In this document: positions 9,227-15,874 of the stretch, piece after piece | Layout of the letters: each line of letters starts with the position of its first letter | Position numbering within the stretch: position 1 is the stretch's first letter | DNA from: Solirubrobacter phytolaccae | GTDB taxonomy: Bacteria > Actinomycetota > Thermoleophilia > Solirubrobacterales > Solirubrobacteraceae | DNA length: 47,997 nucleotides | NCBI RefSeq assembly: GCF_027587195.1 | Contig: NZ_JAPDDP010000059.1 | Coordinates: 1-47,997 of the forward strand | Direction: 5' to 3' | The notes under the pieces: generated by a model | Told to the model about the DNA's origin: nothing | The model's database searches: none | The model's input: the letters and a program-made list of their open reading frames with translations, nothing else | Program-made: the position numbers and the translations under genes

Positions 9227-9683
9227 CCTCCGCGTGGTTTGGGAGACCTTCGAGACCGCGTTGACCGGCGACCTCCGCCCGCGCTTGCGCTCGTTGTCGG
9301 ACCGCGTGCCCCGTGTGGCCGAGCTGGACCCGTACCGGATCGCGATGAATCGGTTGGGGTTGGACGAGCCGACGCCGGCCGAGGCCGCATTGAAGGCGCG
9401 GTTGATCCGCGGTGGTTACCGCTCGCGCGGCGTACTCGCGGACGCGCTGCTGGTCGCGACCGTCGACACGGGCGTGGGCGTGTGGGCGACGAACGACGTC
9501 GGCCCGTTGCGCGTGGAGGGTATGGACGTGGTCGGTGCGACGCTGCGCGTGCGGGTCTTCGCGGCGCCGCCGGTCCCGGTCTCGGCGGGGTCGGTGACCG
9601 TGTTCGCGCTGGTGGTGCCGGGCGTTTCGGAGCTCGAGGTCCGCGAGGCCCTCTGGATCGTGCGCGACGCGCTGGCCGCGTGA
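9219..9683 (+). CDS. Small protein, possibly related to the B3/B4 tRNA-synthetase-like domain, 154 aa
   Basis: The frame stays open further upstream, but the upstream part is antisense-like sequence inside the previous gene. TTG 9219 gives an 8-nt overlap and the product MSDLRVVWETFE; GTG 9234 is an alternative. The core (YRIAMNRLGL, then LLVATVDTGVGVWATND) has the order seen in stand-alone B3/B4 proteins: short helix, aliphatic helix, then beta strands. The match is weak and the protein is shorter than most of that family. It appears to be the last gene of the mce run, and the inverted-repeat region begins 2 nt after its stop. Confidence 0.45.
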   Translation: MSDLRVVWETFETALTGDLRPRLRSLSDRVPRVAELDPYRIAMNRLGLDEPTPAEAALKARLIRGGYRSRGVLADALLVATVDTGVGVWATNDVGPLRVEGMDVVGATLRVRVFAAPPVPVSAGSVTVFALVVPGVSELEVREALWIVRDALAA

Positions 9684-9684
9684 A

Positions 9685-10089
9685 CGGCGAGCACACCGTC
9701 GGGCCGCGTGTCAAGCACCTCGCGCTGCGCGGCGAGCCGCTTGACACGCGGCGGCCGGCGCGCTCTTGTGCGGGTGAGCGGCTGCGCCGGGGTGCGCCCG
9801 GGCGCGGGCCGAGTGCGCTCGTTCGGTCCTGATGCCACGCGAACCGCGAGTTTTGTACCTATGCGGTCGTTTTCTCGAGGTTCGCGTGGCGTCGGCCGCG
9901 CGAGCGTCGGGTTTCTGGTCGCTGCGCCCAGAAACCCAGCGCTCGAGTGCACGTGCGCACTTGGCCCGCGCCCGGGCTCGCCGGCCCCAGCCGGCTTGAC
10001 CAGCCCAAGAGCGCGCCGGCCGCGTCGGGTCAAGCGGCTCGCCGCGGAGCGCGAGTTGCTTGACGCGACGCCCGACGGTGTGCTCCCCG
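9685..10089. repeat. Large nested inverted-repeat element (405 bp, non-coding)
   Basis: The outer arms 9685-9768 and 10006-10089 are inverted copies, matching at 75 of 84 positions without gaps by hand count. Inner arms 9796-9818 and 9955-9977 match at 22 of 23 and share the same centre of symmetry (about 9887). Two separate hairpins lie side by side in the middle: 9834-9845 with 9879-9890 (12 bp perfect), and 9909-9918 with 9928-9937 (10 bp perfect), the second extended by CGAGCG/CGCTCG. Each outer arm has its own internal palindrome, GTCAAGC at one end and GCTTGAC at the other. No plausible gene lies here; frames that stay open are antisense-like. This accounts for most of the 541-bp gap 9684-10224. 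Confidence 0.85.
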
Positions 10090-10172
10090 GACGCGGCGGC
10101 GCAGCGAGACGCGTCATGCGCGGAGCTCCACGCGCGCCGAGCGCGACGGCCGCACCAAAGACGCGACCGCCG

Positions 10173-10218
10173 CGTTCCGGGCGCGGACACGCGGCGCAGG
10201 CCGCGCGCACCCGGAACG
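10173..10218 (-). terminator. Hairpin downstream of the 83-aa gene, possible terminator
   Basis: CGTTCCGGGCGCG (10173-10185) and CGCGCACCCGGAACG (10204-10218) are near-perfect inverted copies just past the stop at 10225. The loop is GC-rich and there is no T-run. It could end minus-strand transcription. The rest of 10090-10172 is GC-rich sequence in which I see no gene. Confidence 0.45.
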
Positions 10219-10224
10219 GTAGAG

Positions 10225-10476
10225 CTACGCGGCGGCGAGCGCGAGCTCGGCCGCGCGCAGGCGCAGGCCGCCCGACAGCGCGACGCGCAGCTCGTCCGCG
10301 TCGTAACGCGCGAGCTGGCCGGTCACCCAGGGGATGCCGAAGCCCGGGACGGTCATCGCCTCGGCGGTGGTGATCCAGACGTAGCCCAGATCGCCGACGA
10401 GGAAGCTCTGCACCATCGGCTCGCCGTCGAACCGGTGGGCGTGATCGGTGTTCGGAAGCTCACGAATCAGATCCAC
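10225..10476 (-). CDS. Hypothetical protein, 83 aa
   Basis: I do not recognise this protein. It starts at GTG 10476, preceded by GAGAGG 8 nt upstream, a reasonable ribosome binding site. The sequence is not low-complexity: an N-terminal stretch (MDLIRELPNTDHAHRFDGEP), a hydrophobic beta-like middle (FLVGDLGYVWITTAEAMTVPG) and an Ala/Leu-rich C-terminal helix. There is no signal peptide or transmembrane segment. It lies downstream of the 90-aa gene, 76 nt away and past a hairpin, so it may have its own promoter. Confidence 0.55.
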   Translation of the reverse strand: MDLIRELPNTDHAHRFDGEPMVQSFLVGDLGYVWITTAEAMTVPGFGIPWVTGQLARYDADELRVALSGGLRLRAAELALAAA

Positions 10477-10519
10477 GCGCGGAGCCTCTCGGGCGTGGGC
10501 GCTCGCGTCAACGTGCCAA

Positions 10520-10534
10520 GGGGGCAGAACCCCC
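10520..10534 (-). terminator. G5/C5 hairpin after the 90-aa gene
   Basis: GGGGG (10520-10524) and CCCCC (10530-10534) enclose the loop CAGAA, 19 nt beyond the stop of the 90-aa gene. Read on the minus strand the stem is followed by TTGG, not a long T-run. It is a plausible weak terminator or a transcript-end stabiliser. Confidence 0.5.
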
Positions 10535-10552
10535 CGGACGACCTAATGCGCG

Positions 10553-10825
10553 CTATTCCGACTGTCGGAGCAGGTAGTCGATGTAGATCGGGCGGCGCGC
10601 GTCCAGGGCGGCGTCGTCGTGGCGCAGGACGTCCAGCACCTGGCGACTCCAGTGCGCGACCTCCTCCTGGCCCTGCGCGGCGTCCCCGTCGGCCGCCTCG
10701 GCGGCCGGGGTCTCCGACAGCAGCCGCCAGAAGAACTTCACGTCGAGGTGGTGCTCGGCGCGCTTGACGGCGCGGTCGTGCAGCTCGCGGGAGGACAGCG
10801 CGTCGAGCTCTTCGAAGGTGGTCAC
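10553..10825 (-). CDS. Conserved-looking hypothetical protein, 90 aa
   Basis: The frame is open to 10885, but GTG 10825 is preferred because it overlaps the stop of the PAS-GGDEF-EAL gene by 4 nt (GTGA). The product starts MTTFEELDALSSRELHDRAV. It is charged and helical, with no membrane segment: helix SSRELHDRAVKRAEHHLDVKFFWRLL, an Ala/Gly/Asp linker, then a second helix ending PIYIDYLLRQSE. I know of no function. Tight coupling to a c-di-GMP enzyme suggests co-expression, possibly a small partner or effector. Confidence 0.7.
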   Translation of the reverse strand: MTTFEELDALSSRELHDRAVKRAEHHLDVKFFWRLLSETPAAEAADGDAAQGQEEVAHWSRQVLDVLRHDDAALDARRPIYIDYLLRQSE

Positions 10826-12855
10826 GGATCGGAGGTTATCCGCGGACCGGGCGCGCCGAACAGGTAGCCCTGCGCGAACGGGCATCCGAGCGCGAGCAGC
10901 TGCGCCGCCTGCTCCTCGGTCTCCACGCCCTCGGCGATCGCGTGGATGCCGAGCGCGGACGCCAGGGAGACGATCGCCGCCACGATCGCCGTGTCGCCCG
11001 GCGAGGACTCCAGCGCGGCGACGAACGAGCGGTCGATCTTCACCGCCCGCACCGGCAGGTCACGCAGCGAGGAGTACCCGGTGCCGAAGTCGTCCAGCGC
11101 GAGCCCGACCCCCAGCTCGCGCAGCGCCGCGACGTTCGCCCGCGCCGTCTTCGGCGCGCCCTGGAGCACGCGCTCCTGCAGCTCCAACCGCAGGCGCGAG
11201 GCGGGCAGGCCGCTCGAGTCCAACGCGTCCGCGACGACGGCCGGCAGGTCCGGCTGGGCGAGCTGACGCGGCGAGAGGTTGACCCAGATCGCCGGCCCGT
11301 CCTCGTCCTGCCCGAACGCCGCCGCGCTCTCATGGCAGGCCTGCAGCAGCGTCCACGCCCCGATCTCGACGATCAGCGCGCTCTCCTCGGCGACCGGGAT
11401 GAAGTCAGCGGGCGCGCTCATCACGCCGCCCGGCGAGTCCCAGCGCAGCAGCGCCTCGTGGCCGATCACCGAGCGGTCGGCCAGGGCGACGATCGGCTGG
11501 AACGCGAGCCGCAGCTCCCCCAGCGACAGCGCGCGCTCGAGCGCGGCCGCCGTGCGCAGCCGCTCGCGCGCGTGCCGGCGCAGGCGCGTGTCGAAGACCT
11601 CGACCCGGCCGCGGCCCTCCGCCTTCGCGCGGTAGGCGGCGGCGTCCGCGTCGGCCAGCAACGCGTCCGGGTCCTGCCGGCCGGCGGCGCCCAACGCGAT
11701 CCCGATCGAGGCGGAGAGCCGGTGCTCGATCCCGTCGACGTCGAGCGGCTCGTGGATCGCCTCCGTCAGGCGATGCCCCAGCGCGATCGCCGTGTGCTCG
11801 TCGATGTCCTCGCAGACCACGACGAACTCGTCGCCGCCGAGCCGCGCGACCGTGTCCGCCGGGCGCACCGTCGCCACGAGCCGGCGCGCGAGCGCGATCA
11901 GCAGCGCATCGCCCGCGGCGTGGCCGTACAGGTCGTTGACGGCCTTGAAGTCGTCGAGGTCGATGAACAGCACGCACGCCGAGCCGTCGTCGCGGGCCGT
12001 GCGGGCGAGCGCGTGGATGAGCCGCTCGCGGCAGAGCGCGCGGTTCGCCAGCCCGGTCAGCGGGTCGTGCAGCGCCTCGTGGCGCATCCGCTCGTCCCCG
12101 CGCAGGCGCCCGAGGGCGGTCGCGAGCACGTTGGCCATCGCGCGCAGGAAGCTCTCCTCGTCGACGCCGAGCTCACCCTCCACGCCGATCTCGCCGAACA
12201 CCTCGTCACCCGACGCGATCTCGAAGACGGTCAGGTCGTCCCCGTCACCACCCCAGCCCGCGAGCACCTCGCCCGCGCGCCGCACGACGACGTACTCGAG
12301 CGCGAGCGTCTCGCGCATCCGCTCGACCGCCTCGACCGCGAGGTCACCGACGTCGGCGCCCGACAGCGCGCGCCCGCCCAGCGCGGCGATCGCGGCCTGC
12401 TGGCGCGACTGGCGCTGCAGCCGCGCCATCGCCTCGCGGTGCACGGTCATGTCGCGCCCGATCGCGAGCAGCAGCGGGCCCGCCTCGGTCTCGACGATGC
12501 CCCAGCTCATCTCGCCGACGAACTCCGAGCCGTCGCGGCGCAGGCCGTCGGCGCGGATCGTGAAGCGCAGCGGGTGCTCCGTCGCGAAGTACAGGTCCAT
12601 GTTGCGCGTGTAGCGCGCCCGCACCGGCTCGGGCCAGAGCACCTGGACCGGCTGGCCGATCAGCTCCCCATGCTCGTAGCCGAACAGCGTCTCGGCGTGT
12701 GCGTTGACGAACACGATCCGCCCGTTGCGACCGGTCGCGACCGTGGCGTCCGGCAGCCCTTCGAGCACGGCCCGCAGCGCCTTCTCCCCGAAGAGCAGCC
12801 GCTCCAGCTCGCTGGATTCCGTTCCCCCGCCATCGTGCTTCTCGACATCCATCAA
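10822..12855 (-). CDS. PAS-GGDEF-EAL cyclic-di-GMP turnover protein, 677 aa
   Basis: Soluble multidomain c-di-GMP protein. PAS lies at about residues 24-140 (VLEGLPDATVATGRNGRIVFVN) and a GAF-like segment at about 150-250. GGDEF spans about 262-420 with an intact GGDEF at 340-344 and an RxxD inhibitory site (331-334) five residues before it. EAL spans about 430-672 with GHEALLRW (EAL 467-469), ALDDFGTGYSSL, K606 in AVKIDRSF and E642 in AIAEGVET. Both catalytic halves look intact, so it could synthesise or hydrolyse c-di-GMP depending on the PAS/GAF input. There are no transmembrane segments. The second ATG, one codon later, is an equally possible start. It is coupled to the 90-aa gene downstream. 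Confidence 0.94.
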   Translation of the reverse strand: MMDVEKHDGGGTESSELERLLFGEKALRAVLEGLPDATVATGRNGRIVFVNAHAETLFGYEHGELIGQPVQVLWPEPVRARYTRNMDLYFATEHPLRFTIRADGLRRDGSEFVGEMSWGIVETEAGPLLLAIGRDMTVHREAMARLQRQSRQQAAIAALGGRALSGADVGDLAVEAVERMRETLALEYVVVRRAGEVLAGWGGDGDDLTVFEIASGDEVFGEIGVEGELGVDEESFLRAMANVLATALGRLRGDERMRHEALHDPLTGLANRALCRERLIHALARTARDDGSACVLFIDLDDFKAVNDLYGHAAGDALLIALARRLVATVRPADTVARLGGDEFVVVCEDIDEHTAIALGHRLTEAIHEPLDVDGIEHRLSASIGIALGAAGRQDPDALLADADAAAYRAKAEGRGRVEVFDTRLRRHARERLRTAAALERALSLGELRLAFQPIVALADRSVIGHEALLRWDSPGGVMSAPADFIPVAEESALIVEIGAWTLLQACHESAAAFGQDEDGPAIWVNLSPRQLAQPDLPAVVADALDSSGLPASRLRLELQERVLQGAPKTARANVAALRELGVGLALDDFGTGYSSLRDLPVRAVKIDRSFVAALESSPGDTAIVAAIVSLASALGIHAIAEGVETEEQAAQLLALGCPFAQGYLFGAPGPRITSDP

Positions 12856-12879
12856 ACGGCTCGCCGAGAGCCTATCCGG

Positions 12880-13311
12880 CTAGAGCAACCCCTTATCGCG
12901 CAATTGTGCGAGCGCCTCGGCGGACTTCTCGAGCTCGAGCCCCATGCCGGCCAGTACGACGGGGTCCTTCGTGAACTGGATGTCCCGGTAGTCGACGATC
13001 TCGACGCGGTTGCCCCACGGGTCGCGGAAGTCCAGTCGCGATCCCGGCTCGATCGGCACCTCGGCGGCCTCCAGCGCGGCGCGCACCGCGGCCTTGTCGT
13101 CGACGACGAGCCCGAAGTGGCGCCCGTGGTCCGGCCCCTGCTCGCGGCCCTCCGAGAGCGCGAGGAACTGGTCGCCCATGTCGATGAACGCCATGCCGGG
13201 AGCGACGCCGCGCAGGTGCAACTCGAAGAAGCGGCCATAGAACTCCAGCGCCTCGTCGATGCTGTCGACCTCGAGCGCCACATGGTTGATCCCGACGAGT
13301 TTGGAGAGCAT
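12880..13311 (-). CDS. VOC (glyoxalase/bleomycin-resistance fold) family protein, 143 aa
   Basis: Small metal-binding-type VOC protein. The first beta-alpha-beta-beta unit begins INHVALEVDSIDEALEFYGRFFEL, with His as the likely first metal ligand. The second begins GRHFGLVVDDKAAVRAAL and ends DPWGNRVEIVDYRDI, giving the second His and the Glu ligand. One copy of the paired module fits the usual length. The substrate is unknown; glyoxalase, dioxygenase and resistance functions cannot be separated here. It sits between two c-di-GMP genes, 12 nt after one and 24 nt before the next, so it is probably in the same transcript. Its start lies directly against a perfect 8-bp hairpin. Confidence 0.88.
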   Translation of the reverse strand: MLSKLVGINHVALEVDSIDEALEFYGRFFELHLRGVAPGMAFIDMGDQFLALSEGREQGPDHGRHFGLVVDDKAAVRAALEAAEVPIEPGSRLDFRDPWGNRVEIVDYRDIQFTKDPVVLAGMGLELEKSAEALAQLRDKGLL

Positions 13312-13330
13312 CGCGTGATCACATCACGCG
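13312..13330 (-). promoter_or_regulatory. Perfect 8-bp hairpin between GGDEF stop and VOC start
   Basis: CGCGTGAT (13312-13319) and ATCACGCG (13323-13330) are perfect inverted copies with a 3-nt loop. The stem includes the stop codon of the diguanylate cyclase gene and ends next to the ATG of the VOC gene. No Shine-Dalgarno motif is visible there. It may adjust coupling between the two genes or be a protein site. Confidence 0.5.
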
Positions 13331-14307
13331 CGGCTGTGCGATGCCTCCGCCCGGACTCGCTTGACGGCGTACATGGCGCGATCGGCGGTGTCCATGAGCG
13401 CGTCGCGGTCACCGCCGTCCTCCGGGAAGACCGCGACGCCCGCCGAGGCGGTGACGGGCGTGACCGACAGCGCGAGGGACAGGCGATCGACCACCCGCTG
13501 GGCGACGAACCGGCCCGCGCCGGGCAGCGCGACCATGAACTCGTCGCCGCCGAGGCGGCCTGTGAGGTCGCAGCCGCGGACGACCGAGCGGATCGCGTCC
13601 GCGACCGCTTGCAGCGCGGCGTCACCCGCGGCGTGGCCGCAGCGATCGTTGACGAGCTTGAAGTTGTCGACGTCGAGTGCGATCAGCGCGACCGACCCGT
13701 GCTCGCGCAACGCGACTTCCAGTCGCTCCTGGAACGCGGTGTGGTTGAGCAGGCCGGTGAGCGCGTCGGTCTTCGTCCGGAGGGTGAGCGCCTGGCGCTC
13801 GCGGCTGTGCTCGCGCGCCTGCAGGAAGCCGACGCACGGCGCCAGCGCGAGCGAGGCCGCGCCCATGAAGACGCGCGCGCCGTCGGGATCGGGCGTGAGC
13901 GCGAGCCCCACGAGCGCGTAGGAGCCCAGCGCGGCGGCGTACACGATCGCGATCGAGCGCGGCGGGTACGAGAGGCTCGCGAACAGCAGCGGGAAGAGGT
14001 AGATCAGCGTGGTGGGGCTGTTGACCCCACCGTCGGCGGCGACGACGGTCGCGATCAGCACGATCGTGCCGACGTTCCAGCCGACGAAGAAGAGCTCGCG
14101 CCAGCGGCTCGTCACGATCCGCTCCATCGGGAGCCGTCCGAGCACGAAGGCCGAGACGGCGCCGACGGCGAACATCAGCGCCATGAACACGCGGTGTGGC
14201 TGCTCCCAGGTGAGCGCCACGTACAACCATCCCACCAGGCACAGGCCATAGCTGGGAACGAAGGAGGCCCGGACGGACCGTGCACGATGACGCAGCTCCG
14301 CGTCCAT
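13324..14307 (-). CDS. Membrane-bound diguanylate cyclase (GGDEF), 327 aa
   Basis: Makes c-di-GMP from two GTP. The frame has a GTG at 14313, but GAGG lies directly against it, whereas ATG 14307 has GAGG 5 nt upstream; I therefore chose 14307. The N-terminal half has about six hydrophobic helices (YGLCLVGWLYVALTW, FMALMFAVGAVSAFVLG, FFVGWNVGTIVLIATVV and others). The GGDEF domain starts at about residue 180 (TKTDALTGLLNHTAF). The active motif RLGGDEFMV is intact, and an RxxD inhibitory site sits five residues before it, so product inhibition is expected. The membrane region resembles no sensor I can name. It probably forms an operon with the VOC and PAS-GGDEF-EAL genes. Confidence 0.93.
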   Translation of the reverse strand: MDAELRHRARSVRASFVPSYGLCLVGWLYVALTWEQPHRVFMALMFAVGAVSAFVLGRLPMERIVTSRWRELFFVGWNVGTIVLIATVVAADGGVNSPTTLIYLFPLLFASLSYPPRSIAIVYAAALGSYALVGLALTPDPDGARVFMGAASLALAPCVGFLQAREHSRERQALTLRTKTDALTGLLNHTAFQERLEVALREHGSVALIALDVDNFKLVNDRCGHAAGDAALQAVADAIRSVVRGCDLTGRLGGDEFMVALPGAGRFVAQRVVDRLSLALSVTPVTASAGVAVFPEDGGDRDALMDTADRAMYAVKRVRAEASHSRA

Positions 14308-14510
14308 GCTCACCTCATCGGCCGATCAGTCAAGACCCTTAGTCCGGTCGGTCGCCACTGCGCTTAGAACTTGAAGCCCATGGTGTGTACTCCAGGTAGG
14401 GGAAGTCGGCACCCCATAAGGGCGCAATTTGCAGGGATTTTCCGGCCAGTCTCGCGCCGTGCTCCGTTCATCGGTCAGGGCGGCTTCACCCTGTAGCAAT
14501 TCGGACGGAG

Positions 14511-15842
14511 TTACCCCGTTCGGGGGAGGGCGTGCGCGTGGACGCGACGCCCGAACGCGAGCTCGGCCTCGAAGTCGGCGTCGTCGCCGTGCGCGAACCG
14601 CAGGCCCCCGGCGGTCAGCAGGCCGATGAAGACCTCGACCACGGCCGGGTCGAGCTGGTGACCGGAGACGCGGCGCAGCTCGGCGACGGCGTCGGTGGGG
14701 GAGATCGGCTTGCGGTAGGAGTCGCGGGCGGTGATCACGTCGTAGGTGTCGGCGACGGCGATCAGCCGCGCACCGATCGGGATCGCCTCGCCCGCGAGGG
14801 CGCGCGGGTAGCCGCGGCCGTCCCAGCGCTCGTGGTGCGCGTGCACGATCTCGGCGACCGGTCCGTAGCCGTCGATGCGCCGGACGATGTTCGCGCCGTC
14901 CTCCGGGTGCTGCTTGACCGCCTCCCACTGCTCGTCGGTGAGGCGGGCGTCGGCGAGCAGGATCGAGTCCGGGAACGCGAACTTGCCGATGTCGTGCAGC
15001 AGCGCGGCGGTGTGCACCAGCTCCTGCTCGTCCTTGCTCCAGCCGAGCGCGACCGCCATCGCGCGGGCGTAGCGGGCGACCGCGGCGCTGTGGCGGGCGG
15101 TCATGCGGTCGCGCAGCGCGAGCGTCTCGATCATCGAGACGAGCACGCCGAGCTGCAGCGCGGCCAGCCGCTCCGCCCGCTCACGCGAGAGCAGCAGCTC
15201 CCGCAGCAGGTACTGGAACACGAGCAGCACGAGCAGCATCAGCGCGATCGCGGCCACGCCCGTGCGGACGTAGAGGGCGGCGACGAGCGCGCACAGCGCC
15301 GCGCTGAGGATCTCGCTCGGCAGGACCGGGATGAAGATCTTGCGGAACTCGCCCGCGAGCGACACGTGATTGGCGAACGCGTGGTGGCCGCCGATCATCA
15401 CGAAGTTCAGGAGGTTCGTCAGCAGGAAGACGCCGATCACCAGCAGCGGGAACGCCGCGGAGGTCGGGTCGAGGCCGGCGGCGTCGATGATCAGCCCGCC
15501 GATCAGCGGGAAGCTCGCGAACGTCGCCAGGTTGGCGAGCAGGAGCCGGCCGGGCGTGCGAGCGCGCAGCTGGTCGGCCACGACGCTGGCGATGCCGATC
15601 GCCGCCGCGGGCGCCGGGCCGAGCAGCGCCATCGCGAGCACGAGCGCAAGGAACGAGCCGCTGATGCGCTGGCCGTGGTGGCTGACCGCGAACAGGTCGC
15701 TGGTCAGCGCGAGCGCGAGGATGACGACGACGAGCGCCGCCGGATCCCACTGGTCGGCGGTCGAGGTGAGTGCGGCCACGGCGACGGAAGCCGCCAGTAC
15801 GGCGGCTTCGGCGATGACCAGCAATGTCGAGCGGGTCGACAT
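14511..15842 (-). CDS. Membrane HD-GYP phosphodiesterase, 443 aa
   Basis: Predicted c-di-GMP phosphodiesterase of the HD-GYP class. The N-terminal 215 residues hold several transmembrane helices, including SGSFLALVLAMALLGPAPAA and VAAIALMLLVLLVFQYLL. A short coiled coil leads into the catalytic domain from about residue 230. The HD pair is at 283-284 (LLHDIGKF, with Lys287) and GYP is at 344-346 within HHERWDGRGYPRALAGEAIP. The downstream metal-site Asp is in AVADTYDVI. All hallmark residues are present. A TAGGCT element (15854-15859, minus strand) 11 nt before the ATG could be a -10 box. The 203 bp between this gene and the next one down (14308-14510) hold no gene I can support. Confidence 0.93.
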   Translation of the reverse strand: MSTRSTLLVIAEAAVLAASVAVAALTSTADQWDPAALVVVILALALTSDLFAVSHHGQRISGSFLALVLAMALLGPAPAAAIGIASVVADQLRARTPGRLLLANLATFASFPLIGGLIIDAAGLDPTSAAFPLLVIGVFLLTNLLNFVMIGGHHAFANHVSLAGEFRKIFIPVLPSEILSAALCALVAALYVRTGVAAIALMLLVLLVFQYLLRELLLSRERAERLAALQLGVLVSMIETLALRDRMTARHSAAVARYARAMAVALGWSKDEQELVHTAALLHDIGKFAFPDSILLADARLTDEQWEAVKQHPEDGANIVRRIDGYGPVAEIVHAHHERWDGRGYPRALAGEAIPIGARLIAVADTYDVITARDSYRKPISPTDAVAELRRVSGHQLDPAVVEVFIGLLTAGGLRFAHGDDADFEAELAFGRRVHAHALPRTG

Positions 15843-15874
15843 CCGACGACCGAAGCCTAAGCCGTTTCACGCTC

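Noticed and set aside
9708-10373. Plus-strand open frame across the inverted-repeat region
   Set aside because: The product is Arg/Ala-rich low complexity and frames are open on both strands, as expected from GC content. The paired structure explains the sequence better.
10942-14367. An 1141-codon plus-strand frame opposite the c-di-GMP genes
   Set aside because: Its composition is Arg/Asp/Val-biased and it mirrors the GGDEF, EAL and VOC genes on the other strand, whose motifs are intact.
14308-14510. Possible c-di-GMP riboswitch or small peptide gene (36 codons, 14364-14471, minus strand) between HD-GYP and GGDEF genes
   Set aside because: I could not fit the conserved GEMM core to this stretch. 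The small frame has no ribosome site or family. Only a weak hairpin (CAGGG/CCCTG) is visible.
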